A stretch of 64,000 nucleotides of DNA, taken from contig NZ_JAJTSZ010000007.1 in assembly GCF_021440195.1 (NCBI RefSeq), forward strand, positions 248,001-312,000, in the 5' to 3' direction. Each line of letters begins with the position of its first letter. Position 1 is the first letter of the stretch. Source of the stretch: Dyadobacter sp. CY356. GTDB taxonomy: Bacteria; Bacteroidota; Bacteroidia; Cytophagales; Spirosomataceae. The notes below the pieces were generated by a model. It worked only from the letters and a program-made list of their open reading frames with translations. It was not told where the DNA came from and did no database searches. Shown in pieces: positions 8,232 through 17,201 of the stretch. Made by a program: the position numbers and the translations under genes.

Positions 8232-8882
8232 ATGTCCACTGACTCTCCAAAAATTCATCAATATATTGAAACGCATTTCCCTTTTTTCGAAGCGGGTTTA
8301 AAAGAAAAAATAGAAGAAGTTGCCATTTTGAAACATTTTCGGGCAGGAGAATTGATCATGCGACAGGGACAATATTTCAAACATACCGTACTGATCGCAG
8401 CCGGTCTTATCAAACTTTACCGCGAAGGTGACGATGGCGAGGAAGTTTTCATCTATCATTTAAATCCTGGGCAGGCTTGCGCTTTATCCATCATTTGCGC
8501 GGCAAAACAGGAAACCAGCCAGGTTTTAGGAAAAGCCGTGGAAGATACGGTAGCGATTTTGATACCTGTTCCTGCCATCGACGAACTGATGAAAAATTAT
8601 AAAAGCTGGTATTATTTTGTCCTGGAAAATTACCGCGACCGGTTTGATGAACTACTGCTCATGCTCGACCATGTGATATTCAAAAGCATGGACCAACGTC
8701 TTGAATTTTATCTTGAAAATCAGGTCAAACAAAAAGGAAATAACCAATTAAGTATCACCCATCAGGAAATTGCCCAGGATTTAAATTCTTCACGCGAAGT
8801 AATTTCCAGGTTATTGAAGAAAATGGAAATTGACAAAAAAGTAAACCTCAACAGAAATTACATTGAATGGCTAAATTGTTGA
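8232..8882 (+). CDS. Crp/Fnr-family transcriptional regulator
   Basis: This regulator of 216 residues has an N-terminal cyclic-nucleotide-binding-like barrel (about 25-140) and a C-terminal winged helix with recognition segment ISHQEIA-type SITHQEIAQDLNSSREVISRLLKKM (split here: SITHQEIAQDL then NSSREVISRLL) near residues 175-200. The Fnr cluster cysteines are absent, so it is not a classical oxygen sensor. It heads a run of sulfur-handling genes, and GTGACAATTGTCAC, a textbook Crp/Fnr half-site palindrome, lies seven bases after its stop in front of the exporter gene. A second site precedes the metallo-beta-lactamase gene. I infer it controls these genes, perhaps in response to a sulfur species or redox state. 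Confidence 0.9.
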   Translation: MSTDSPKIHQYIETHFPFFEAGLKEKIEEVAILKHFRAGELIMRQGQYFKHTVLIAAGLIKLYREGDDGEEVFIYHLNPGQACALSIICAAKQETSQVLGKAVEDTVAILIPVPAIDELMKNYKSWYYFVLENYRDRFDELLLMLDHVIFKSMDQRLEFYLENQVKQKGNNQLSITHQEIAQDLNSSREVISRLLKKMEIDKKVNLNRNYIEWLNC

Positions 8883-8888
8883 GCCGGG

Positions 8889-8902
8889 GTGACAATTGTC
8901 AC
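8889..8902 (+). promoter_or_regulatory. CRP/FNR-type operator before tauE-like gene
   Basis: GTGACAATTGTCAC is a perfect 14-base palindrome matching the TGTGA-N6-TCACA architecture. It lies between the Crp-type regulator stop and the exporter start at 8954, in the position for activation or repression of the exporter. Confidence 0.7.
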
Positions 8903-8953
8903 AGACTTACCTGTTTTCTCTGCCGAGATTTGTCAAAAATATTGTAGTAAAAA

Positions 8954-9748
8954 ATGGAGATTATTGGCTATCTGGCATCTGTTCTGGCAGGCTTATCATT
9001 AGGATTAATCGGAGGAGGCGGATCAATTTTGACCGTACCTATATTGGTTTATCTATTTTCTATCAGTCCGCTCAATGCGACTGAATATTCCTTATTTATC
9101 GTTGGCATCACAAGCCTGATAGGCGTCATTCCTCTTTACAGGGAAAAATCGATTGATTTCAGGATGGCTTTACTTTTTGGTATTCCTTCTGCCCTGGCAG
9201 TAATATTTGCCAGAAAAGTAATTTTGCCGGCCATTCCCGAAGAAATCATTCTGTTTGACTCCGTCATCATTTTAAGAAGGTTGATGATCATGTTGTTTTT
9301 TGCAATGGTGATGATCACCGCTTCTTTGTTTATGATCACGAGAAAGGAAAAAGTTGAGAAAAACTTAAAGATTGAACCGAAGAAACGTTTGGGATTAATT
9401 TTCGCTGAGGCAATTTCCGTGGGCACAATCTCAGGAATTTCTGGTGCAGGAGGCGGTTTTTTGATTATTCCTTTGTTAACCATTCTCAATAAAGTACCCA
9501 TGAAAAAAGCCATAGGTACTTCCCTGCTCATTATTGGTGTTCAATCGATGATCGGTTTTTTCGCGGGATTGCCCGCTGCCAATCCGGACTGGCATTTGCT
9601 ATTAAAAATTACAGCATTGTCAGTTTCAGGCTTTTTTGCAGGCAACTACTTCTCGGTCAAGTTCTCAGCTGTGGCACTAAAAAACACCTTTGGCTGGTTT
9701 GTGCTTTGTATAGGAATTTATATTATCCTGAGAGAGTTAGCCTTTTGA
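8954..9748 (+). CDS. Sulfite exporter TauE/SafE-family permease
   Basis: This 264-residue membrane protein has seven to eight predicted helices and the TauE/SafE pattern of two homologous halves, each opening with a glycine-rich helix: GLSLGLIGGGGSILTVP near residue 15 and GTISGISGAGGGFLIIP near residue 155. Members of the family move sulfite, sulfoacetate or other organosulfur anions across the inner membrane. It follows the Crp-type regulator by 71 bases with an operator in the gap and precedes the persulfide-type hydrolase and YeeE genes, which supports a sulfur role here. The exact substrate is not visible. Confidence 0.88.
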   Translation: MEIIGYLASVLAGLSLGLIGGGGSILTVPILVYLFSISPLNATEYSLFIVGITSLIGVIPLYREKSIDFRMALLFGIPSALAVIFARKVILPAIPEEIILFDSVIILRRLMIMLFFAMVMITASLFMITRKEKVEKNLKIEPKKRLGLIFAEAISVGTISGISGAGGGFLIIPLLTILNKVPMKKAIGTSLLIIGVQSMIGFFAGLPAANPDWHLLLKITALSVSGFFAGNYFSVKFSAVALKNTFGWFVLCIGIYIILRELAF

Positions 9749-9780
9749 GGTGGTAAACTTCCGAAAAAAATTAAATTGAA

Positions 9781-9796
9781 TGTGACTAATATCACC
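9781..9796 (+). promoter_or_regulatory. CRP/FNR-type operator before the MBL-rhodanese gene
   Basis: TGTGACTAATATCACC matches TGTGA-N6-TCACA at nine of ten half-site bases. It lies 90 bases before the next start codon and resembles the site at 8889-8902, so the linked Crp/Fnr-type protein probably binds both. Confidence 0.65.
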
Positions 9797-9885
9797 AACT
9801 GCTATCAACTTTTATTCGAATTTTGAGTATTGGTTTATACAAACCGACAGAAACAATTCAGGGTTTCTGTAAAAAATAAAAGATT

Positions 9886-11271
9886 ATGATGAAGATCGAA
9901 CAAATATATACCGGCTGTCTGGCCCAGGGAGCTTATTTTATTTCTTCCAATGGTGAAGCCGCCGTGATTGACCCTTTGCGTGAGGTAGCACCTTACATTG
10001 AAAAAGCAGAAAAATCAAATGTGAAGATTAAATACGTTTTTGAGACGCACTTCCATGCTGATTTTGTTTCCGGACATATTGATCTGGCTGAAAAAACAGG
10101 CGCGGAAATTGTATACGGGCCAAAGGCAAATACAGGTTTCAAAGCGCATATCGCAGCAGATGGTGAAGTTTTCAAATTGGGTGATATTTCAATAAAAGTG
10201 CTTCACACGCCAGGCCATACAATGGAATCTGCCTGTTATTTATTATCGGATCAAAACGGAAAAGAAATTGCTCTTTTTAGTGGAGATACGCTTTTCATCG
10301 GTGATGTGGGCCGACCGGATCTTGCACAAAACGGAGAAGTTACCCAGGACGATCTGGCTGGAATTTTGTTTGATAGTCTGCGTACCAAAATCATGACCTT
10401 GCCTGATGACATAACCGTTTATCCGGCGCATGGAGCTGGTTCGGCTTGTGGAAAAAGTATGAGCAAGGAAACCAGTGATTCTTTGGGCAACCAAAAAAGA
10501 TTCAACTATGCGCTTCGTGCGGATATGACGAAGGAGGAATTTATCAAAGAAGTGACAACCGGGCTGACCGACCCGCCGCAATATTTCCCTGAAAATGTGA
10601 AAATGAACCGTGACGGTTATGAAAGTATAGATGATGTGTTGGAACGAGGTGACCATGCATTATCACCGGATGCGTTTGAAACAAAAGCTAATCAAACCAG
10701 TGCTTTAATTTTGGATACCCGCAAGGCAGATGATTTTGCCAAAGGTTTTATTCCAAATTCTATCAACATCGGCATCGATGGCGGATTTGCGCCCTGGGTT
10801 GGTGCGCTGATTCCGGATCTGAAACAAAATATTTTGCTGGTAACAGATCCCGGACGCGAAGAAGAAGTGGTGACACGTCTGGCAAGAGTTGGTTATGATT
10901 ATGCCATCGGTTACCTGAATGGTGGATTTAATGTCTGGAAAAAATCAGGAAAGGAAATTGATACAGTAACTTCTCTGCCAGCGCAGAAATTTGCTGAACG
11001 ATATAACGAAGGAGCTATAAAAATTGTTGATGTCAGAAAACCGGATGAGTTTGAAGCCGGGCATGTTGAAGGTGCTGAAAACATCCCTTTGGATACAATC
11101 AATGAAGGTATGACCGCCTTATCAAAAAACGAAACGCTTTACGTCCATTGTGCCGGAGGTTACCGCTCGATGATCGCTGCGTCAATTCTAAAATCAAGAG
11201 GCTTTGATGATGTGGTAAATATTGAAGGTGGTTTTGGAGCGATTCAGAAGACGGAAGTCGCTATGAATTAG
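9886..11271 (+). CDS. Metallo-beta-lactamase fold hydrolase with two rhodanese domains
   Basis: The protein of 461 residues joins an MBL domain (1-250) to two rhodanese domains (about 265-355 and 370-460). The metal site reads THFHADF (His55, His57, Asp59), with TPGHT His111 and Asp134 in FSGDT, the pattern of persulfide dioxygenase-like enzymes. The second rhodanese domain has the active-site Cys422 in HCAGGYRS. The first has TDPGREEE there, so it lacks the cysteine and is probably structural. Such proteins oxidise glutathione or protein persulfides to sulfite and move sulfane sulfur. The gene starts with two successive ATG codons, either of which may be used. It is followed by two sulfur transporter genes at spacings of 33 bases each. 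Confidence 0.9.
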   Translation: MMKIEQIYTGCLAQGAYFISSNGEAAVIDPLREVAPYIEKAEKSNVKIKYVFETHFHADFVSGHIDLAEKTGAEIVYGPKANTGFKAHIAADGEVFKLGDISIKVLHTPGHTMESACYLLSDQNGKEIALFSGDTLFIGDVGRPDLAQNGEVTQDDLAGILFDSLRTKIMTLPDDITVYPAHGAGSACGKSMSKETSDSLGNQKRFNYALRADMTKEEFIKEVTTGLTDPPQYFPENVKMNRDGYESIDDVLERGDHALSPDAFETKANQTSALILDTRKADDFAKGFIPNSINIGIDGGFAPWVGALIPDLKQNILLVTDPGREEEVVTRLARVGYDYAIGYLNGGFNVWKKSGKEIDTVTSLPAQKFAERYNEGAIKIVDVRKPDEFEAGHVEGAENIPLDTINEGMTALSKNETLYVHCAGGYRSMIAASILKSRGFDDVVNIEGGFGAIQKTEVAMN

Positions 11272-11304
11272 TTTTGATAATATTGAATTTTAAACAAAAT
11301 CCAG

Positions 11305-11880
11305 ATGGAAATCTTCGAACTCATCCGCAAACCCTGGCCCTGGTACATCGCGGGCCCGCTTATAGGTTTTACCGTTCCGATTTTACTTTTACTGGGAAAT
11401 AAATCCTTTGGAATTTCCTCTTCGTTACGCCATATCTGCGCAGCAGTAATTCCAGCCAATATTTCTTTTTTTAAATACGACTGGAAAAAGGAAGCCTGGA
11501 ATTTATTTTTCGTAGCGGGGATTACCTTGGGAGGTTTTGTTGCTACTTATCTGTTGACAAACCCGGATTCTTTAATTGTTGCAGAATCCACAAAAGCCAG
11601 TTTAACCGCATTGGGTATTACCGATTTTTCGGGATTAATGCCCGCTGATATCTTCTCTGTTGAAAATATTTTATCTTTAAAAGGATTGATCTTTTTCGTT
11701 TTAGGAGGATTTCTGGTTGGTTTTGGGACTCGGTATGCAGGTGGCTGCACTTCCGGACACGCCATCATGGGACTTGCCAATTTACAATGGCCGTCGCTGG
11801 TCGCTACGATATTTTTTATGGTTGGCGGTTTCTTTTCAACCTGGGTTTTATTGCCCTGGCTGCTAAATTTAGTCAACTAA
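11305..11880 (+). CDS. YeeE/YedE-family sulfur transporter
   Basis: This 191-residue inner-membrane protein contains the family signature around GFGTRYAGGCTSGHAIMG near residues 140-157, where the cysteine is the residue thought to pass thiosulfate or sulfane sulfur. Characterised relatives are YeeE (thiosulfate uptake) and the PmpA-type proteins. Five or so helices are visible. It lies 33 bases after the MBL-rhodanese gene and 33 bases before a second YeeE-like gene, so the three form an operon. The split into two short proteins is common in bacteria, where the two halves likely form one pore. Confidence 0.88.
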   Translation: MEIFELIRKPWPWYIAGPLIGFTVPILLLLGNKSFGISSSLRHICAAVIPANISFFKYDWKKEAWNLFFVAGITLGGFVATYLLTNPDSLIVAESTKASLTALGITDFSGLMPADIFSVENILSLKGLIFFVLGGFLVGFGTRYAGGCTSGHAIMGLANLQWPSLVATIFFMVGGFFSTWVLLPWLLNLVN

Positions 11881-11913
11881 GTTAATTTCAAACGGGTATC
11901 AAAATTTGAAGAT

Positions 11914-12426
11914 ATGACAACGATTAAAAGTAATTCCACCACCGAAATTGATCTTCCGGACCAAGACATTGACAGTTTTGACGGCACCAATCAGCAATCA
12001 AAAACAGAAAATTTTATCAGTAATTTAAAATACCTGATCGTCGGTGTATTTTTCGGTATCGTTTTTGTCAAAGCTGAAATCGTTTCCTGGTTCAGGATTC
12101 AGGAAATGTTCAGGTTAGATTCCTTTCATATGTATGGAGTAATTGGATCAGCGGTTATTGTTGGATTGATTTCTATGCAAATCATTAAACGATTTAATAT
12201 CAAAACCATAAGTGGAGAAACAGTCAGCGTTCCACCTAAACAATTTAATAAAGGCCAGATCTACGGAGGATTTTTGTTCGGCCTTGGCTGGGCAGTCACA
12301 GGCGCTTGCCCGGGACCATTATTTGCACAGATCGGAAGTGGTTTTCTGGTGGTAATAATAACCTTATTAAGCGCAATTGCAGGAACCTGGACCTATGGAT
12401 TATTACGTTCCAGACTCCCGCATTAA
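11914..12426 (+). CDS. Second YeeE/YedE-family protein (C-terminal half type)
   Basis: This 170-residue membrane protein begins with a soluble, acidic stretch of about 35 residues and then has four helices. The family cysteine is in the motif GWAVTGACPGPLFAQ near residues 130-145. It is the typical second partner of the YeeE gene directly upstream (PmpB-like). Its stop lies three bases from the stop of the convergent methyltransferase gene, leaving no room for a separate terminator. Confidence 0.87.
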   Translation: MTTIKSNSTTEIDLPDQDIDSFDGTNQQSKTENFISNLKYLIVGVFFGIVFVKAEIVSWFRIQEMFRLDSFHMYGVIGSAVIVGLISMQIIKRFNIKTISGETVSVPPKQFNKGQIYGGFLFGLGWAVTGACPGPLFAQIGSGFLVVIITLLSAIAGTWTYGLLRSRLPH

Positions 12427-12429
12427 GCA

Positions 12430-13209
12430 TTACAATTTCCTTGCAATCAGATAAAGTTGTTCGTCCCCTAACATAAAAGGATCTGCTTCCAGATTTCCGA
12501 ATGCGCCAACAACTTTTAGCCCGGCAGTTTGGTACATAAAAACAAGTTCTGCCAAAGTATAAATATGCTGGCGAACGGTATGTGTTACTTTTTCAGTACC
12601 TGAAATAAAAGTCTGCTCCGATTCAATGTAACCTTCCTCGGGAAAATATTCGTTCTGAGCAAGATAAACGATATCGCCATCAACAGGCATCCAGTTTCTA
12701 ATCTGATAATTTGGAAAAATACTCTCAGCCAGATTTTCAGTGTGGATGGCAAACTGACCTCCCGGAATCAAAAGATCAGAAATCTTTTGAAGAAATTGCT
12801 GCATATCCACACGAGGAAAAAAGCTGAAACTATTTCCAAAACAGTAAGCAGCATCAAAAGATCCGGCCTCAAAAGAAACCGCCAGGATATCTTCACAAAT
12901 CACTTCCACGGAAAGATTTTCCTGAGCAGCGATCTTTCCCAGTTCTTCACAATATTCTTTTGACAAATCAACACAGGTAAGTTCCATTCCCTGATCCGCC
13001 AGCGGCAAAGCATGACGACCATAACCGGCCATCACATCCAGCACTTTATTTCCTTCTTTCAGATCAAGCGTATCCCGCAAAAAATCAACTTCAAATTCAG
13101 TATATTCTTCGTCCTGATTTAACTTCCACGCCTTCTGCGGCAAACCTTCAAAATATGTATGATACCAGGCCAATGTGCTAAATAATTTAATTCCCACAAA
13201 AATAGTCAA
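12430..13209 (-). CDS. Class I SAM-dependent methyltransferase
   Basis: A Rossmann-type methyltransferase with motif I VLDVMAGYGRHAL near residues 57-69, an acidic motif II end (CVDLSKEY) and a motif near CEDILAV. The substrate cannot be read; relatives in this clade are often labelled UbiE/biotin-synthesis-like without proof. No ATG exists at the N-terminus: the frame opens with TTG at 13209, and a GTG shortly after or a second TTG just before AWYHTYF are alternative starts. Homologues in this family usually begin close to a WY motif, which favours the latest start. It converges with the YeeE operon. Confidence 0.8.
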   Translation of the reverse strand: MTIFVGIKLFSTLAWYHTYFEGLPQKAWKLNQDEEYTEFEVDFLRDTLDLKEGNKVLDVMAGYGRHALPLADQGMELTCVDLSKEYCEELGKIAAQENLSVEVICEDILAVSFEAGSFDAAYCFGNSFSFFPRVDMQQFLQKISDLLIPGGQFAIHTENLAESIFPNYQIRNWMPVDGDIVYLAQNEYFPEEGYIESEQTFISGTEKVTHTVRQHIYTLAELVFMYQTAGLKVVGAFGNLEADPFMLGDEQLYLIARKL

Positions 13210-13214
13210 TTTTT

Positions 13215-13474
13215 AAACGCAGAGTTTGGGGAGTTAAACGCTGAGTTCAGGGAGTTTTATTTATTAGTCAAAAAAACTCACCGTACTCTGCGTCAATAGG
13301 TATTTATTTTAAACGCAGAGTTTGGGGAGTTTCACGCTGAGTTTGGGGAGTTTTTGTTTTTATCAATTTAACTAAGAAAACTCCCGGATCGCTGTGTAAA
13401 ACTCCCAATACCTCCGCGTTTAAAAAACAAAACTCACCGTACTCTGCGAAAAACTCTGCTAACTCTGCGTTTAA
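13215..13474. repeat. Intergenic repeat cluster with AAACGCAGAGTTTGGGGAGTT-like units
   Basis: Two direct copies of a roughly 44-base unit start at 13215 and 13311, each built from AAACGCAGAGTTTGGGGAG followed by a diverged second half starting ACGCTGAGTT. Three inverted, degenerate copies (ACTCTGCG and CTCCGCGTTT type) lie at 13275-13296, 13379-13421 and 13431-13474. The whole block can fold back on itself. It fills the gap between a methyltransferase gene and a lipoprotein gene and looks like a Bacteroidota interspersed repeat. Confidence 0.75.
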
Positions 13475-13579
13475 ATAAGCAGTAAAAAAAGCAGTTTTCT
13501 TCCTCTTAATTCTTTTTCGACATACATTTAGTCTTTCATGGCTAAGACCTTATTCCATACCAAACAGTAATTAAACCTG

Positions 13580-16500
13580 ATGACCCCTAAAAACTTTTTA
13601 CGAAAACCACTTCCGATTCTTGCAATGACCGCCGTTGTGGTGGTATCCTGCATGAAAATGGCTCCATCCACCACCAAGATTTCCAGCAAAGCAATGGTGA
13701 TCAGGGAAGATGCTGCCACCGGAAAAGCCAGAGCCAAGGAGATCCGTGATAATACAGTGATAAAACTGGCTGATGGATTAAAACTTGACCTTTGGGCATC
13801 AGATTCCCTGGCTCCGGATCCGGTAGCGATATCCATTGATGATAAAGGAAGGGTTTATCTGAACAGAACAAACCGACAAAAAAACTCTGAATTTGATATC
13901 CGTGGTCACCGTAACTGGATGACATCTTCCATCGCGCTGCAATCTGTTGAAGACCGCCGGGCGTTTTTACGTAGTACGTTTGATCCTAAAAAAAGCAAAG
14001 AAAACGAATGGCTGAAAGATCTTAACGGTGACGGCTCCCACGACTGGAAAGATCTTACCGTTGAAAAAGATGAAGTATGGCGATTGGAAGATACTGACAA
14101 CGACGGAATCGCCGACGTTTCCATGCGGATTCTGAGTGATTTCTTTGAAGAAGTTTCTGACGTTGCGGGTGGTTTGCTCGTTCGCGCGCAGGACACTTTC
14201 GTTGCGATTGCTCCCGATGTATGGAGATTAAAGGATACCAACGGCGACGGAATTCTGGATCAGAAAACTTCGATCAGTCATGGATATGGCGTGCACATTG
14301 GATTCGGCGGTCACGGTATGTCCAATCCGATTGAAGGGCCTGATGGTAAAATTTACTGGAATATTGGTGATATCGGTGCGAACATTACAACCAAGGAAGG
14401 TGAAAATTTCAAACGTCCGAATGAAGGAATTATCGCAAGATCAAATCCGGATGGAACTGATTTCGAAATCTTTGCGGGTGGTTTGAGAAATACGCACGAA
14501 TTCGTTTTTGATGAATATGGTAACCTGATAAGCTCTGACAATGATGGTGATCATCCGGGCGAAAGCGAGCGTTTGGTACACGTAGTTGAAGGTTCTGATG
14601 CTGGCTGGCGTTCAAACTGGCAGTATGGAAAATATACTGATCCGAAAAACAACAGCTATAAAGTCTGGATGGACGAGAAGTTATATGTTCCGCATTGGGA
14701 AGGTCAGGCGGCATACATCATCCCTCCTATCCAGAATTTCCATAATGGCCCAACGGGAATGCAGTATAATCCGGGAACAGCTTTGGGATCAGAATGGAAA
14801 AACAAGTTTTTCCTGGTTGAGTTTGTCGGTAATCCCGCACGTTCGCCAATCTGGTCGTTTGGATTGAAACCAAAAGGTGCCTCATTTGTATTGGATGGAG
14901 AAAAAAATATTCTGAACGGAATTCTGCCAACTGGTATTCGTTTCGGTCCGGATGGCGCTTTGTATGTGGCCGACTGGATTAATGGTTGGGATACAAAAAA
15001 CTACGGACGCGTCTGGCGACTTGATGTAACAGATAGCAAAAATGATCTGAAAGCATTGCGACTTGAAACAAAACGTTTGATGCAGCTGGATTATACAAAA
15101 CAGCCTGAGTCGATGTTGTATACTTTGCTATCCAATCAGGATATGCGTATCCGTTTAAAATCGCAGTTTGAACTGGCTTCGCGTGGCGCAAAAGGTGCTG
15201 TGGAATTAAACAAAGCAATCACTGCAACCGGAAGCCAGTTGGCCAGAATTCACGGAATCTGGGGCGTTGGACAATTGTCCAGACAGGATAAAGCGTACGC
15301 CAATACCTTGTTTACTTTATTGAAAGATTCGGATTCGGAGATCGTTGCGCAGGCTGCAAAAATTCTGGGTGATGCAAAAATTGCAGAAGCAGGCCCGCTT
15401 TTAATTCCTTTGCTAACAGATAAAAATTCTCGTGTCAAGTTTTTTAGCGCTCAGGCATTAGGCCGTATCAAGGAAAAACAAGCTGTAACTCCCTTGCTTG
15501 ATATGATCAAAGCGAATAAAGATGAAGATCTTTATTTAAGACACGCAGCCGTTTTGGCACTTTCCCGCATTGGTGAAATTGAACCGATGGTTGCGCTTGC
15601 TAATAATTCTGACAAATCCCTTCGTACTGCCGCAGTATTGGTTTTACGCCGGTTAAGCAGCGACAAAGTAAGTTTATTTTTACAAGACAAAGATGAATAT
15701 ATCGTAACGGAAGCCGCTCGCGCGATCAACGACGATTTGTCTATCGAACCGGCTTTACCTGCTTTGGCAGCCATTTTGAAAGAGAAAAGATTTACTTCCG
15801 AGCCTTTGTTGCGCCGCGCCATCAATGCATCATTACGTGTAGGGGGTGACGAGCAACTGGATAATCTGATTGCTTTTGCAAAAAGAAAAGACGTAAGTAA
15901 TGAATTGAGAGCCGAGGCACTGGCAACTTTGGGAAGCTGGGCAAATCCATCAGTTCTGGATCGTGTCGATGGTCGTTACCGTGGGGTGATTACCAGAAAT
16001 CCTGAAATTGTTAAGACAAAAATAAAACCTCAAATCAGCACTTTGCTGCAAGAAGATGATGCTGCTATCCTCATCGCAACATCGCAAATGGTAAGCGAAC
16101 TGGGAATATCTGATAACAATACAACACTTGCCAAAATTCTTGATGACAGTAAAGATCCAAAAGTAAGAGCGGCTATGCTGACTGCTTTGCATGACCTGAA
16201 ATATGCAGATATGGAAACGGTGATGAAAAAAGGCATGACAGATCCTGATGCTGATGTGCGTACTTCGGCTTTGGCGTTGGTAGGCAGTGTCAATATGTCA
16301 AAAGAAGCTCTTTCTGATATTTCTAAAACAATATTTGAAAAAGGTAGTATCAAAGAGCAGCAGCAAATGTTACGCGTTTTGGGTGGATTACCCGTGGCCA
16401 AGACCGAAACTATTTTTGATGGTTTGATCAGTAAAATGGCATCAAAAGAGTTACCTAAGACTTTGGCGCTGGATCTGAGTGAAGCGGTTGATTCTACAAA

Positions 16501-16996
16501 ATCGAGTGCACTGATTGCTAAAATGGCACCAATGCGTTCAACAGGAGCAACAGTTGCTGACTATCAGGAATCGCTTTATGGAGGAAATGCCATGCTGGGA
16601 CGCAGATATTTCATGACCAGTTCGCAGGGAGAATGTACACGATGCCACTCCATTGGTGGACAAGGCGGTGCTGTTGGACCATCCTTATCTAAAATTGGTT
16701 CAACCTTGTCAAGAGAACAAATCCTGCAAGCACTCATTGAACCGAGTGCAAGATTATCGCCCGGATTTGGAATGGTGGTTTTAACCTTAAAAGATGGACA
16801 AACGGCAGCGGGAATTCTGACTGAGGAAAACGCGCATGAGCTTGTACTAAAAACTTCCGAAGCTGAGCCATTGAAAATCCCGGTTGCAAGAATTGCAAAA
16901 CGGGATAATGTTCCTTCCAGTATGCCTCCAATGGGTTCAATTATGTCCAAAAGAGAAATCAGGGATGTGGTTGAGTTTTTGTCTGGATTGAAATAG
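13580..16996 (+). CDS. Lipoprotein with beta-propeller, HEAT repeats and C-terminal haem domain
   Basis: This 1138-residue secreted protein starts with a lipoprotein signal ending VVVSC. Then comes a sorbosone-dehydrogenase-like propeller (about 50-480) containing calcium-loop sequences such as DTDNDGIAD and DTNGDGILD, a long HEAT-repeat segment (about 490-950) and a C-terminal domain with one haem site CTRCH near residue 1018 of the type first catalogued in Planctomycetes. It probably sits on the outer face of the outer or inner membrane and links sugar or alcohol oxidation to electron transfer, but the substrate is unknown. It stands alone, followed by a strong inverted-repeat terminator. 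A shorter relative, propeller plus cytochrome, is encoded at 42830-44773. Confidence 0.88.
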   Translation: MTPKNFLRKPLPILAMTAVVVVSCMKMAPSTTKISSKAMVIREDAATGKARAKEIRDNTVIKLADGLKLDLWASDSLAPDPVAISIDDKGRVYLNRTNRQKNSEFDIRGHRNWMTSSIALQSVEDRRAFLRSTFDPKKSKENEWLKDLNGDGSHDWKDLTVEKDEVWRLEDTDNDGIADVSMRILSDFFEEVSDVAGGLLVRAQDTFVAIAPDVWRLKDTNGDGILDQKTSISHGYGVHIGFGGHGMSNPIEGPDGKIYWNIGDIGANITTKEGENFKRPNEGIIARSNPDGTDFEIFAGGLRNTHEFVFDEYGNLISSDNDGDHPGESERLVHVVEGSDAGWRSNWQYGKYTDPKNNSYKVWMDEKLYVPHWEGQAAYIIPPIQNFHNGPTGMQYNPGTALGSEWKNKFFLVEFVGNPARSPIWSFGLKPKGASFVLDGEKNILNGILPTGIRFGPDGALYVADWINGWDTKNYGRVWRLDVTDSKNDLKALRLETKRLMQLDYTKQPESMLYTLLSNQDMRIRLKSQFELASRGAKGAVELNKAITATGSQLARIHGIWGVGQLSRQDKAYANTLFTLLKDSDSEIVAQAAKILGDAKIAEAGPLLIPLLTDKNSRVKFFSAQALGRIKEKQAVTPLLDMIKANKDEDLYLRHAAVLALSRIGEIEPMVALANNSDKSLRTAAVLVLRRLSSDKVSLFLQDKDEYIVTEAARAINDDLSIEPALPALAAILKEKRFTSEPLLRRAINASLRVGGDEQLDNLIAFAKRKDVSNELRAEALATLGSWANPSVLDRVDGRYRGVITRNPEIVKTKIKPQISTLLQEDDAAILIATSQMVSELGISDNNTTLAKILDDSKDPKVRAAMLTALHDLKYADMETVMKKGMTDPDADVRTSALALVGSVNMSKEALSDISKTIFEKGSIKEQQQMLRVLGGLPVAKTETIFDGLISKMASKELPKTLALDLSEAVDSTKSSALIAKMAPMRSTGATVADYQESLYGGNAMLGRRYFMTSSQGECTRCHSIGGQGGAVGPSLSKIGSTLSREQILQALIEPSARLSPGFGMVVLTLKDGQTAAGILTEENAHELVLKTSEAEPLKIPVARIAKRDNVPSSMPPMGSIMSKREIRDVVEFLSGLK

Positions 16997-17008
16997 ATAA
17001 TTAAAATA

Positions 17009-17070
17009 TTTGTAAATAAAAAGAGAAGTCAAGTTTCTAAAAAAACCTGGCTTCTCTTTTTATTTACAAA
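17009..17070. terminator. Perfect 20-bp inverted-repeat terminator
   Basis: TTTGTAAATAAAAAGAGAAG at 17009-17028 is repeated as an exact reverse complement at 17051-17070, with a 22-base loop. The outer parts supply A and T runs on both sides, so it can stop transcription from either direction. It follows the propeller/HEAT gene. Confidence 0.8.
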
Positions 17071-17201
17071 TACATCCTTTTTGTTATAAACCAAATTTCC
17101 CAAATAGGCATGATATTGATAATCAAAAATTAAAAAAGGTATATTTGAAACGCTACCTGGAACAGGAATTTCACCTTAAAGCAAACTCATCATAAAACTA
17201 A

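Noticed and set aside
8896..9084. A 62-codon frame at the start of the TauE-like gene
   Set aside because: It is out of frame with the exporter, overlaps its first helix and overlaps the operator region.
13215..13474. Repeat cluster as a CRISPR array
   Set aside because: The units lie in both orientations with no regular unique spacers and no cas genes.
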